Source of the DNA: an uncultured Lachnospiraceae bacterium
GTDB taxonomy: Bacteria; Bacillota; Clostridia; Lachnospirales; Lachnospiraceae
NCBI GenBank assembly: GCA_905236925.1
Contig: CAJOQS010000012.1
Location: 1-13,080 of the forward strand
Reading direction: 5' to 3'
DNA: 13,080 bases
In this document: positions 1-7,479 of the stretch, one piece after another
Numbering within the stretch: position 1 is the stretch's first letter
Layout: each line of letters begins with the position of its first letter
The notes under the pieces: generated by a model
Told to the model about the DNA's origin: nothing
Database searches by the model: none
The model's input: only the letters and a program-made list of their open reading frames with translations
Made by a program: the position numbers and the translations under genes

Positions 1-755
1 CCGTCAATGCCGATATAGTCGGAACCGATTCCGGATATGATCTTGCTGTTATTTCCATCAACCTCGGCGATCTGAAGAGCGAGGATCTCAACACGATCAG
101 GATCGCGTCGCTCGGTGATTCCGACGATGTCGAGATCGGTGATCTTTCGGTGGCTATCGGCAACGCGCTCGGATACGGAATATCAACAACCGTCGGATAT
201 ATCAGTGCTCTTGACCGCGAAGTGACCGTTGAGAATGCCACAAACAAGTACATCCAGACCGATACGGCGATCAATCCCGGCAACAGCGGCGGTCCTCTCA
301 TCAACGCGTACGGACAGGTTATCGGTATCACTTCCGTCAAGGTCGCAAGTACCAATGTCGAGGGAATAGGTTATGCTATCCCGATCACCACGGCGATACC
401 GATCATAAACGATCTTATAACCGAAGTTACTCTTGACGAATCCGAGATGGGTTATCTCGGCATTGAAGGCAAGGACATCACAGAAGCTTATTCAACAGGC
501 TTCGGAATGCCGATGGGCGTATATGTCTTCAATATCGTTGAGAACTCTCCCGCTGCTACTTCCGATCTGCGTCAGGGTGATATCATCACAGCGATCAACG
601 GAAGAAACGTTACTACAATGACAGATCTCAGAAACCGTATCAGCAGGATACGCGCCGGCGAAACGGTTGAACTGACAGTATATACGATCCGCAACGGAGC
701 ATATGAGGAGCATACCGTAACGGTTACTCTGGCTCACAGACCTTCAGAACAGTAA
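1..755 (+). CDS. HtrA/DegP-type serine protease with PDZ domain, C-terminal part (5' end outside window)
   Basis: The open frame runs in from the left edge (first whole codon at 3) and gives 250 residues before TAA at 753-755. A trypsin-like HtrA protease domain is recognised from YDLAVI, whose Asp (codon 39-41) fits the catalytic Asp, and from GNSGGPL, whose Ser (codon 285-287) is the nucleophile. The catalytic His and any N-terminal membrane anchor must lie before the window. Roughly fragment residues 150-245 form one PDZ domain, with a GVYV carboxylate-binding-like strand, NSPAA, and the LRQGDIITAING core. In this family the protease degrades misfolded exported proteins, and Gram-positive members are usually membrane-anchored and face outward. 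A GTG at 150 is internal to the protease domain and is not the real start. The gene ends in a strong terminator and converges on the next gene, so it is not in an operon with anything else shown here. Confidence 0.95.
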   Translation, partial: VNADIVGTDSGYDLAVISINLGDLKSEDLNTIRIASLGDSDDVEIGDLSVAIGNALGYGISTTVGYISALDREVTVENATNKYIQTDTAINPGNSGGPLINAYGQVIGITSVKVASTNVEGIGYAIPITTAIPIINDLITEVTLDESEMGYLGIEGKDITEAYSTGFGMPMGVYVFNIVENSPAATSDLRQGDIITAINGRNVTTMTDLRNRISRIRAGETVELTVYTIRNGAYEEHTVTVTLAHRPSEQ

Positions 756-808
756 AAAAACAGCCGCCGCACCGGTGTATATTGCATCGGCTGCGGCGGC
801 CTTTTTTT
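754..808. terminator. Bidirectional intrinsic terminator between convergent genes
   Basis: A 12-bp stem pairs 763-774 with 788-800, with one bulged base at 791, and encloses a loop of about 13 bases. A run of seven T follows at 802-808 and a run of seven A precedes it at 754-760. The hairpin therefore has a U-tract on both strands. It can end the HtrA-type gene reading rightward and the exported-protein gene reading leftward, whose stop codon is at 811-813. The A-run overlaps the HtrA stop codon. Confidence 0.93.
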
Positions 809-810
809 GA

Positions 811-3144
811 TTATTTTATTTTCTTCTTACCCTTGAGCTTATAGTAATATGTCTTGCCGTAATAGCTATGCTCTGTATCAGTATTCATTGAAACTATGAC
901 CTTCGAGCCATCTGTATTGGCTGTTATTGCAAAGCAGCCCGAATAGTCATCCTGCTCAGCGATCCTGTCACTGTAGAGCTTCTCTCCGCTCTTGGCGTTG
1001 TATACGGTAAAACTGTTTCTGTCCTTCGTGACAAACAGCTTTCCGTCTTTGGTATACTCACCGCCCATCGCAACGACCATGTCATAGGTCGAAACGATTC
1101 GTCCGGTCGCAAGATCATAGACCGAGCTTGAGTTGGAATTATATGCCGTTGAAGCGAAGAACCCGATCCAGATATACTTTTCATCGGGCGACACGCTGAA
1201 GCCCATCGCCGCGCCCTGCTGTTCGGGATAAGTCCACTGGATCTTTCCTGTTTTTCTTTTTATGCAGGTGACATTATCTCCGGCATTCTTTGTTGCAGCG
1301 ATTACATATTTATCCGTTATTTCCATCTTTGTTGCCCAGCTATGGATAAAGGTCTTCCACTTGAGGCTGCCTGACGAACCGAATGCATAGAGATATCCGG
1401 TTCCCGAAGAAATATACACTTCGCTTCCGTCAGCGGAAAACTTGATATTACGAATCTGTCCGTAGAGATAGTCTGTCCACAGAACCTTATTGTTCTTCCA
1501 GTCAATATACCATACATATCCGCCCGCGGATGATGCAAGAAGATAGTTGCCGTCGGGTGAAAGAGCCGCGCACCTGGTTATGGATTTTCTGGGGTCGCTT
1601 GTTACTCCGAATTTCTCGACTGTCGGAAGATCGGTATCGTCGGTGGAATAAACCTTCTTACCGGATTTATTCAGGATCACGATACTGTATCCTTCGTCAA
1701 GTCCTCCTTTGTTTACAAGAGCAACAGTATATTTTCCGTCAGAAGAAACATCCACATACGGGATCTCCTGAGGAAGATCGTATGTAAATAAAACCTTGCC
1801 GTCAAAATCGGTTGCGGTAATCTTCAGCCTGTCCGCTATCTGCTCGTAGGGAAGTCCGGTGTGGAAAGGTACGAATACCGCGATGGACTTATTATCCGTA
1901 TCGTACTCGTAACCCTGTATCCCGATATCTACAGCAGCAGTTTGTTCGTAAGTGTACTCATTCTCCCTGTAGAAAAGCGTGGGGTCGATGGTTGTGGTCT
2001 TACCTGTCTTGGGATAGACGATCACACCTTTGTCTATATATCCGTCCGCGCTCACATAAAGCGACGCTTCGCGCCATGCCCCGGAAAAGGCGGATTTATA
2101 CGGATAGATTTTAAATTCATATTTACCGTCCTTGCCGGTGATGAGCTCCTGTGTCTCGTCAGCGATCCTTGACGCAAGACGCACCTTCGCGCCGCTTACG
2201 GGATTACCGAACGGATCGAGAACGGTGCCCTTTACGGTAGCGGTCTTATACTTTTCGGTCCTTAAGATGTCCTTGGAAAGATAAGTCACTTTATGCTTTA
2301 ACTCCACCTGGACCGAAACAGGACGCGCCACCTCGTTTTCAAATACTTCGAACGGAACCTTTATGGTCAGATCACCGCTTAAATTGTGCGTTTTGCCGTC
2401 ATTCAGCGAATTATCCGGCGAGGCATTGATCTCAACCATGATCTCTTCACCCGGCGCGAGCGGAACAAAAGAAGCCCCGTTCGGGTGCGTAGTGCTGCCA
2501 AACTGCCGGACATATTTTAAAAACGATCCGGAAAAACTGTCATCAACGATATCCCTGATGCCAAAGCCTCTGCTTACACTCGATGTGTTCTTTACAAGGA
2601 TACTTCTGATAATGACTCCTTCAGCGGGAAACTCCACCGACAATTCGCCTTCGCTCCAGAATTCGAGTCCAAGGCACTCGGCATATTTAACGTTGAATTC
2701 GGTTTCCCTTCTTTCACCGTCATATATTTCATTGCCCGTGGCACTGACTTTATAGTAATCCGGAGTTTTAACCTTCACCTTAAACCATGCAGTGGTTTTC
2801 TTATATTTTGACGAAGATATGGTAACCGTGATCTTAGCGGTTCCGGGACGTAAGGCAGTTATCTTGCCTGCTTCGTCAACGGTTGCCACTGATGTGTCCG
2901 ATGAGGAAAATACTGCCAGAGACGCTGCCTCCGCAGGCTTCGCCGTAACCTTCAGGTTCTTGCTGTTGCCAACGGACATGCTGTAGGTCTTCTTCGTGAC
3001 CTTCTTGCTCCCGATTGACAGCTTAAGGCCTGTAACGGCGATGCTCTCCGCCGCCTTCACATTTACCGGAATGCAGTTCAGTCCGCAAAAGATTATAACG
3101 ATCAGTAAGCACGATACTGTTCTTCCAAAATTTCTTTTTAACAT
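811..3144 (-). CDS. Exported multidomain protein: Big2-like, carboxypeptidase-regulatory-like and beta-propeller regions
   Basis: The product is 777 residues. I place the start at ATG 3144-3142, because GGAGG at 3156-3152 lies 7 bases upstream and an ATG at 3177 falls inside the promoter. The first 31 residues form a Sec signal peptide (basic MLKRNFGR, a hydrophobic core, probable cleavage after VKA). About residues 35-125 resemble a bacterial Ig-like (Big2) domain, with the typical SSDTSVATVDEAGKITALRPGTA pattern. Residues 130-290 are an unassigned beta-rich stretch. Residues 300-390 (VKGTVLDPFGNPVSGAKVRL) resemble a carboxypeptidase-regulatory or CnaB-like fold. Residues 455-770 contain repeated SPDGNYL / SADGSEV / SPDEKYI / TKDGKLF blades typical of WD40/PQQ-like beta-propellers. 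There is no LPXTG motif or C-terminal membrane anchor, and the tail is short and lysine-rich, so the protein is probably secreted or held by non-covalent contacts. Its role is unknown; adhesion or surface binding is only a guess. Confidence 0.9.
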   Translation of the reverse strand: MLKRNFGRTVSCLLIVIIFCGLNCIPVNVKAAESIAVTGLKLSIGSKKVTKKTYSMSVGNSKNLKVTAKPAEAASLAVFSSSDTSVATVDEAGKITALRPGTAKITVTISSSKYKKTTAWFKVKVKTPDYYKVSATGNEIYDGERRETEFNVKYAECLGLEFWSEGELSVEFPAEGVIIRSILVKNTSSVSRGFGIRDIVDDSFSGSFLKYVRQFGSTTHPNGASFVPLAPGEEIMVEINASPDNSLNDGKTHNLSGDLTIKVPFEVFENEVARPVSVQVELKHKVTYLSKDILRTEKYKTATVKGTVLDPFGNPVSGAKVRLASRIADETQELITGKDGKYEFKIYPYKSAFSGAWREASLYVSADGYIDKGVIVYPKTGKTTTIDPTLFYRENEYTYEQTAAVDIGIQGYEYDTDNKSIAVFVPFHTGLPYEQIADRLKITATDFDGKVLFTYDLPQEIPYVDVSSDGKYTVALVNKGGLDEGYSIVILNKSGKKVYSTDDTDLPTVEKFGVTSDPRKSITRCAALSPDGNYLLASSAGGYVWYIDWKNNKVLWTDYLYGQIRNIKFSADGSEVYISSGTGYLYAFGSSGSLKWKTFIHSWATKMEITDKYVIAATKNAGDNVTCIKRKTGKIQWTYPEQQGAAMGFSVSPDEKYIWIGFFASTAYNSNSSSVYDLATGRIVSTYDMVVAMGGEYTKDGKLFVTKDRNSFTVYNAKSGEKLYSDRIAEQDDYSGCFAITANTDGSKVIVSMNTDTEHSYYGKTYYYKLKGKKKIK

Positions 3145-3175
3145 ATGCATACCTCCGTTCGTGTAGTTGGCTAAC

Positions 3176-3204
3176 ATTATATCAGACTATGCGAGAATTG
3201 TCAG
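3176..3204 (-). promoter_or_regulatory. Sigma-A-type promoter for the exported-protein gene
   Basis: On the minus strand there is CTGACA at 3204-3199 (one mismatch to TTGACA), a 17-base spacer, and a perfect TATAAT at 3181-3176. Transcription would begin near 3169, leaving a leader of about 25 bases that contains the GGAGG ribosome binding site. The -10 element covers the ATG at 3177, which argues against that codon being the start. Confidence 0.85.
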
Positions 3205-3208
3205 CAAT

Positions 3209-3238
3209 AAAAAAGGATCTTCGCACATGCGAAGACCC
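3209..3238 (-). terminator. Intrinsic terminator after the receiver-domain gene
   Basis: On the minus strand, 3238-3228 pairs with 3225-3215 (ten or eleven base pairs, including one G-U pair, around TCTTCGCA/TGCGAAGA), followed by six U from 3214-3209. It lies just downstream of the receiver-domain stop codon at 3254 and just upstream of the promoter of the next minus-strand gene, so it separates the two transcription units. Confidence 0.9.
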
Positions 3239-3253
3239 TCCCAGTATAGTCGT

Positions 3254-3625
3254 TCAAACAAACAAACTTAATTTGCGCAGCATTACAGCCTGATTAAAAG
3301 GCTTTAAGATGAATCCGTCGGCTCCGAGTTCGTAGCCGCGGCTTTCAATCTCCGAAGTGATCTCTGCGGTTGTCATCAGAACCTTGATATCCTTTAAGCG
3401 ATCGTCTTCACGGACCTTCTTAAGGAATTCAAAGCCGTCCGTACCGGGCATGTTAACATCTGCCATGATGATGTCCGGGATCTTGCGCTCGAGCACACCG
3501 AGAGCCTGATCGGCCGAAATACAGGGGATCACATTATAGCTGTTTTTCAGAAGCTGCTTGGCATGCTCAAGAATGGCAGCCATATCGTCAACTACAAGTA
3601 TGGTCTTTAAATTTTCTTCACCCAT
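3254..3625 (-). CDS. Stand-alone CheY-like response regulator receiver domain
   Basis: The product is 123 residues, a single receiver domain with no DNA-binding or enzymatic output. Its key residues sit almost where they do in CheY: acidic pair D13/D14, phospho-acceptor D56 (in IIMADVNMPG), T86 in the MTTAE switch segment, and K108 followed by P109. I chose ATG 3625-3623 because AAGGAG at 3636-3631 lies 5 bases upstream. An alternative ATG at 3658 overlaps the fakA stop as ATGA but lacks a ribosome binding site. The gene follows a FakA-type kinase gene closely and shares its transcript up to the terminator at 3209-3238. Members of this family pass phosphoryl groups or bind partner proteins; no histidine kinase is encoded in the window, so the partner is unknown. 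Confidence 0.93.
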   Translation of the reverse strand: MGEENLKTILVVDDMAAILEHAKQLLKNSYNVIPCISADQALGVLERKIPDIIMADVNMPGTDGFEFLKKVREDDRLKDIKVLMTTAEITSEIESRGYELGADGFILKPFNQAVMLRKLSLFV

Positions 3626-3654
3626 ATCTGCTCCTTGTCCGGTCATGATCCGCA

Positions 3655-5343
3655 TCATTCAACCGACGCGATGTAATAGTAAATAGGCTGTCCGCCGGAA
3701 TGAACCTCAATGTCGATCATATTGTTTCTGGAGGCTATCTCATCAGCTATACGCTGTGCCTCCTCCTCGGAAGCATCCTGACCATAGTAAATGCTCAGAA
3801 GCTCCGAATCCTCGTCAAGCATGGACTCGATCAGACCAATGGTGGTATCGTACAGACTTGTTCCGACACTCTGGATCGTATGGTCATCAAGACCCATATA
3901 ATCGCCGGTTTTGATCTCCTTGCCGTCAATAGAGGTGTCACGAACAGAATACGTAACCTGACCTGTTTTTATGTTCTTCATGGCCTCACGCATGAGAGCC
4001 TCGTTCTCCTCATCGGTCTTGCCCTCGATGTAGCTGATAACCGCGGCAATACCCTGAGGGATCGTCTTCGACGGGATAACTACGATATTCTTGCCCTCGG
4101 TCATGGCTCTTGCCTGGTCCGCAGCGAGAATGATGTTCTTATTGTTGGGCAGGATAAATACAGTATCTGCATTGACCTCATCGATCGCGTTAAGCATATC
4201 CTGCGTGCTGGGATTCATTGTCTGTCCGCCCTCGATGATGTAATCTACTCCGAGTCCGGAGAATATCTCATTGATGCCTTCACCGATCGAAACGGTAATG
4301 AATCCGACCTTTTTCCTGGGCTTTTCTTCCTTTTTCGGTGCCGGAGCTCCTGAAGCGGCAGCTGCCTTCTCCTGCTCAAGGAACAGCTTCTCATTGTGCT
4401 CCTCGCGCATGTTGTCGACCTTCATCTTGGTCAGCTGGCCGTATTCAAGTCCTTTTTCAAAGGCTTTTCCGGGATGATTCGTATGTACATGGACCTTAAC
4501 GACCTCGTCATCCGCAACACATACGATGGAATCACCGATAGACTCGAGAAATGCTTTGAATTTCAGCTCTTCTTCCTCGCCGAATTCCTTCTCGAGAAGT
4601 ATGATAAACTCGGTACAGTAACCGAACTTGATATCCGATGTAGAAATATTCTCCGTGCTGATGGTCCCCTTTGAGGGACCGCCTGCAGAAACAGAGACCT
4701 GACTTTCTCCCTTGAACTCCACTTCCTTGCCGCAGAGGACTTCATAACCGCCCTTCATGATCTCAACAAGACCCTGTCCGCCGGAATCAACAACGCCGGC
4801 TTCCTTAAGGACCGGAAGAAGCTCAGGAGTATATGCAAGAACCTCGTCCATATGCTCAATGACCTTGCCGATATACTCGACGAGATCATCAGTCTGTCCG
4901 AGCAGCTCCTCAGCCTTCTCTGCACCACCCTTCGCTACGGTAAGGATGGTACCCTCCTTGGGTTTCATAACTGCCTTATATGCTGTCTCAACAGCCTTAT
5001 TGAACGCAGCTGAAATGATATCGGCGGTGATCATGTCATAATCTCTGATGACCTTTGTAAAACCGCGAAGCAGCTGTGAAAGGATAACGCCGGAATTACC
5101 GCGTGCTCCGCGAAGGGAGCCGCTGGAAATAGCCTTCGCCAGATCCTCCATTGTAGGATCGGCAAGAGCGTTGACCTCACGGGCAGCGGACATTATCGTC
5201 ATGGTCATGTTTGTTCCGGTGTCTCCGTCGGGGACAGGGAAAACATTAAGCTCATTGATGATGTCCTTCTTCGTATCTATAGCCTGAGCACCTGCGAGAA
5301 AGATCTTACGCATCTGCTCGGCATTAACCGATTTAACAACCAC
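3655..5343 (-). CDS. fakA: Fatty acid kinase FakA-type protein (DAK2/DegV-associated, YloV family)
   Basis: The 562-residue protein matches the three-part FakA layout. An N-terminal DhaL-like kinase domain (about 1-205) carries the nucleotide/Mg motif NVFPVPDGDTGTNM (D39, D41) and SLRGARGNSGVILSQ. A middle domain (about 235-320) has C243 in KFGYCTEF and H285/H287 in VHVHTNHPG, matching the zinc ligands reported for Staphylococcus FakA. A linker rich in Ala, Pro and Lys (about 323-345) leads to a C-terminal domain (about 346-562). In the known system FakA phosphorylates fatty acids presented by a FakB (DegV-family) protein, giving acyl-phosphate for phospholipid synthesis. No fakB is in this window. 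The start is GTG 5343-5341, preceded by GAGGAG with a 7-base spacer. The gene lies 23 bases after the Asp23-like gene, an arrangement common in Firmicutes. Confidence 0.93.
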   Translation of the reverse strand: MVVKSVNAEQMRKIFLAGAQAIDTKKDIINELNVFPVPDGDTGTNMTMTIMSAAREVNALADPTMEDLAKAISSGSLRGARGNSGVILSQLLRGFTKVIRDYDMITADIISAAFNKAVETAYKAVMKPKEGTILTVAKGGAEKAEELLGQTDDLVEYIGKVIEHMDEVLAYTPELLPVLKEAGVVDSGGQGLVEIMKGGYEVLCGKEVEFKGESQVSVSAGGPSKGTISTENISTSDIKFGYCTEFIILLEKEFGEEEELKFKAFLESIGDSIVCVADDEVVKVHVHTNHPGKAFEKGLEYGQLTKMKVDNMREEHNEKLFLEQEKAAAASGAPAPKKEEKPRKKVGFITVSIGEGINEIFSGLGVDYIIEGGQTMNPSTQDMLNAIDEVNADTVFILPNNKNIILAADQARAMTEGKNIVVIPSKTIPQGIAAVISYIEGKTDEENEALMREAMKNIKTGQVTYSVRDTSIDGKEIKTGDYMGLDDHTIQSVGTSLYDTTIGLIESMLDEDSELLSIYYGQDASEEEAQRIADEIASRNNMIDIEVHSGGQPIYYYIASVE

Positions 5344-5366
5344 GATGTTACTCCTCTCAATAAGAA

Positions 5367-5723
5367 TTAGTCGATCACACGAACTCCGTCAACATAAATG
5401 TTAACCGTCACAACATCCAGTCCGGTGCACTCTTCGACCTTATATTTTACCGTTTCACGAAGGTTCGTGCAAACAGAAGGAATATTAACACCATAGGAAA
5501 CGATGATATGAAGATCGATCCTGAGCTTGTCATCCTCAGTGCGAACATTCACACCGTTCGAAAGATTCTCAACCTTAAGAAGCTTGGCAAGACCGTCTCT
5601 GACATTGATAGCTGCCATGCCGACGATACCGAAACATTCACAGGCCGCGGCGCCGGCACACTTTGCTACAACCTCGCTGTCCAGGATGATCTCTCCGTTC
5701 TCGGTCATAATATTAATGTTCAT
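5367..5723 (-). CDS. Asp23/Gls24 family envelope stress-response protein (YloU-like)
   Basis: The product is 118 residues, starting at ATG 5723-5721, which has AGGAGG four bases upstream. An in-frame ATG at 5750 lies within the upstream terminator hairpin and is rejected. The protein shows the Asp23/Gls24 (DUF322) pattern: an N-terminal strand (GEIILDSEVVAKCAG), a small-residue helix ending in GIVGMA, then NGVNV, a strand LRIDLHIIVSYGVNIP, and a terminal strand TVNIYVDGVRV. Family members are small proteins linked to envelope stress and membrane-associated assemblies. The conserved pairing with fakA suggests a shared role at the membrane or in lipid homeostasis, but the biochemical function is not established. 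The gene is probably co-transcribed with fakA. Confidence 0.92.
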   Translation of the reverse strand: MNINIMTENGEIILDSEVVAKCAGAAACECFGIVGMAAINVRDGLAKLLKVENLSNGVNVRTEDDKLRIDLHIIVSYGVNIPSVCTNLRETVKYKVEECTGLDVVTVNIYVDGVRVID

Positions 5724-5748
5724 AGAGCCTCCTCGCCTAATATTAAAC

Positions 5749-5774
5749 AAAAGGGGACTGCCAAAAGCAGCCCC
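5749..5774 (-). terminator. Terminator or attenuator after rpmB
   Basis: On the minus strand GGGG-CTGC (5774-5767) pairs with GCAG-CCCC (5761-5758 and 5756-5753), with one bulged U at 5757 and a 5-base loop. A U-run of four (5752-5749), then G and three more U, follows. It lies 13 bases after the rpmB stop codon and 26 bases before the Asp23-like start. No separate promoter fits in that gap, so downstream expression may depend on read-through or on a promoter inside rpmB. Confidence 0.75.
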
Positions 5775-5786
5775 TGCATATCGCTT

Positions 5787-5984
5787 TTAAGCACGCTCAA
5801 CCTTGCCTGCTCTTAAACAAGAAGTGCAAACGTACATCTTCTTGGTACCGCCCTCGGTCTTGACTCTGACAGACTTGACATTGGACTTCCAAACTCTGTT
5901 GGCACGTCTTGAAACGTGGCTTCTTGAGTAACTCAGATGATGTCCGTACATATTTGCTTTCTCACAGATCTCACACTTAGCCAT
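5787..5984 (-). CDS. rpmB: 50S ribosomal protein L28 (zinc-ribbon form)
   Basis: The product is 65 residues, the normal length for bacterial L28. It begins MAKCEICEK and carries two CxxC pairs (C4/C7 and C53/C56) that form a zinc ribbon, plus the conserved basic core SRRANRVWKSNVKSVRVK. L28 binds 23S rRNA in the large subunit. The C+ form with four cysteines differs from cysteine-lacking zinc-independent paralogues, so zinc is expected to be required. AGGAGGTG at 6000-5993 lies about 8 bases before ATG 5984-5982. The gene has its own promoter and a following hairpin, so it can be expressed apart from its neighbours. Confidence 0.98.
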   Translation of the reverse strand: MAKCEICEKANMYGHHLSYSRSHVSRRANRVWKSNVKSVRVKTEGGTKKMYVCTSCLRAGKVERA

Positions 5985-6045
5985 CTATATCACACCTCCT
6001 CTATTAGATATGGTTATTCTTCGCACGAATGCCTCAAACAAAGCG

Positions 6046-6074
6046 ATTTTACCACAGTAAGACTTGGAATGCAA
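6046..6074 (-). promoter_or_regulatory. Probable extended -10 promoter for rpmB
   Basis: On the minus strand TAAAAT at 6051-6046 has one mismatch to TATAAT and is preceded by TG and one base (extended -10). A poor -35, TTGCAT at 6074-6069, lies 17 bases upstream. The predicted start near 6039 would give a leader of about 55 bases. The element begins only four bases after the ytfJ stop codon, so read-through from upstream genes may also supply rpmB mRNA. Confidence 0.6.
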
Positions 6075-6077
6075 GAA

Positions 6078-6485
6078 TTATTTTTCTTTGGAATGCTTAT
6101 TTAAATAATCCTTGCCCTTACGGTCCATCTCGCCTTCCTGATCCTTGTCTTTTGCGGTTTTCTTGATCCTGTCGACAACTTCGGGAATGGCATCGAGAAC
6201 ACGTGTAACGGTATCCTGATTCTTGATATTTACGAGCCTTGCCTTGCCGTCCTGAAGTACAAGAACAGAATTGGCAGTAACCTTTCCGCCCATTCCTCCT
6301 CCGGCACTGTTCTTAGCGGTCTGCGAGAATGCACCGGCTCCGACTCCGAAGCTGACATCCACAAAAGGAACTATGATCGTGCCATCATCAAATTTAACGG
6401 CATCGCCGACAACGGTCTTTGCCGAAATAAAGGAATCCATGCCCTTGAAAAGTGCTCCGACGGTTTCATTGAAATTCTCAGCCAT
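6078..6485 (-). CDS. ytfJ: GerW family protein (YtfJ-like, sporulation-associated)
   Basis: The product is 135 residues. Its N-terminal 100 residues match the GerW/YtfJ family: VVGDAVKFDDGTIIVP, then FVDVSFGVGAGAF, a Gly-rich GGGMGGKV turn, and SVLVLQDGKARLVNI. The last 30 residues form a charged lysine- and aspartate-rich tail. In Bacillus the homologue is a forespore-made protein connected with spore germination, but related genes also occur in non-sporulating Firmicutes, so spore formation here is not proven. ATG 6485 has GGGGAG 7 bases upstream. The gene overlaps the end of the YtfI-like gene by 8 bases, which implies translational coupling and repeats the ytfI-ytfJ order seen in Bacillus. 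Confidence 0.92.
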   Translation of the reverse strand: MAENFNETVGALFKGMDSFISAKTVVGDAVKFDDGTIIVPFVDVSFGVGAGAFSQTAKNSAGGGMGGKVTANSVLVLQDGKARLVNIKNQDTVTRVLDAIPEVVDRIKKTAKDKDQEGEMDRKGKDYLNKHSKEK

Positions 6486-7452
6486 TTTTGTTCTCCCCTT
6501 CTGCTTTTATTGTTTTATAAACGAATCTGCAATCCTTTTTCAACAGCACCTGAAGTGCATAAAACAGGAGTGTTCCCAGTCTCACACGGCCTGCCATGAC
6601 GGCACTGCCCTCAAGCACCTCGTTTTCAAAATCGGGTATCGCCGTGACGGAATCCTTCAGGCCGCCGTAGAACATACCGATCCCGGCAGTAATAAGGCCT
6701 GTCGTCGAAGGATCCTCAAAACCGTAATGTGCTTTCAGCTTGAGCTTTTTCGGAAGTATGTGGCGGAGCATCGCAACGAGCTTGCTCCAGGCATACTTCA
6801 GACCGTTCTTGAAATGAGGGTCGCTAATCGTGTCCCTGTAATGTTTATATTTATTATATATGCCGGAAAGCTTTTCTTCAACCCGCGATTTTTTGGGTGA
6901 ATCCTTTGCCTCAGTCTCGGCTTCCGATGTGCCTTCCGCAGCAGGCTCTTCTTTGTGCTCCTGTCCCGAATCCTTTGCAGGCTCTGTCTCCGTTTCAGCC
7001 TCAGACTCAGTTTCGGAATCAGCTTCCGCTTCTTCATCTGCTTCTGCTTCGGATTTGGTTTCCGTCTCAGTTATTCCTTCCGCCTTCACTTCGGATCTGT
7101 CTTCCGTCTGCTCTTCCGCGTCAGCCTCAGTTCCGGCATCCGCTTCAGTCACATCTTCGGACTCCTCACCGGAATCCCCGTCTCCCTGATCGTCCTCGCC
7201 GATCTTAAAAGGTATCCCGAGTATTTTCAGCTTCTTAACAACCTCCGTACCGTCATAGCTCAGCATGACATGTACCAGGTGAAGCAGCCAGGTCACATGC
7301 ACCCTGACATCCACCGCTTCATACTTGTACGCCTCCGCCTTATATCTTAACGGCACGAAAAGAAGCAGAAGGAGTATCAGAAGAATCAACCCGAGTATAC
7401 TCAAAAGAATGATCCCGATGACTTTCAGGATCGTCAGTAAAACAGCCAGCAT
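6478..7452 (-). CDS. ytfI: DUF2953 protein (YtfI-like) with acidic low-complexity insert
   Basis: The product is 324 residues. One strongly hydrophobic N-terminal helix (about 4-32) anchors it in the membrane, followed by LFVPLRYKAEAYKYE, a hallmark of the DUF2953 family. Residues 86-188 are an acidic, low-complexity insert rich in Glu, Ala, Thr, Asp and Ser with irregular EAE/ETE dipeptide repeats. After it the conserved C-terminal half returns: a basic helical part (190-240), then AHYGFEDPSTTGLITAGIGM (about 241-260), and a terminal segment around 279-315. DUF2953 proteins have no known reaction; the link to sporulation comes only from neighbourhood with ytfJ. The start ATG 7452 has GGGGG 4 bases upstream. 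The insert probably lies in a surface loop and is expected to be disordered. Confidence 0.88.
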   Translation of the reverse strand: MLAVLLTILKVIGIILLSILGLILLILLLLLFVPLRYKAEAYKYEAVDVRVHVTWLLHLVHVMLSYDGTEVVKKLKILGIPFKIGEDDQGDGDSGEESEDVTEADAGTEADAEEQTEDRSEVKAEGITETETKSEAEADEEAEADSETESEAETETEPAKDSGQEHKEEPAAEGTSEAETEAKDSPKKSRVEEKLSGIYNKYKHYRDTISDPHFKNGLKYAWSKLVAMLRHILPKKLKLKAHYGFEDPSTTGLITAGIGMFYGGLKDSVTAIPDFENEVLEGSAVMAGRVRLGTLLFYALQVLLKKDCRFVYKTIKAEGENKNG

Positions 7453-7479
7453 GTTTCCCCCGAATCAATTATCCGCTCA

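Noticed and set aside
3145..3177. Start of the exported protein at ATG 3177 or ATG 3150
   Set aside because: 3177 falls within the -10 element upstream of the predicted transcription start, and 3150 is only one base from GGAGG. ATG 3144 has the proper 7-base spacing and begins a normal signal peptide.
3700..4353. Open frame of 217 codons on the plus strand
   Set aside because: It is antisense to the FakA-type gene, whose motifs are unambiguous. The product shows no domain and there is no supporting promoter.
4663..4680. Inverted repeat GGTCCC/GGGACC
   Set aside because: It lies inside the FakA-type coding region (around GGPSKG), has no U-run and is too short to support a regulatory claim.
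6860..7189. Plus-strand Ser/Ala-rich repetitive product
   Set aside because: It mirrors the acidic GAA/GCA-rich insert of YtfI on the opposite strand; the repeats arise from the complementary codons.
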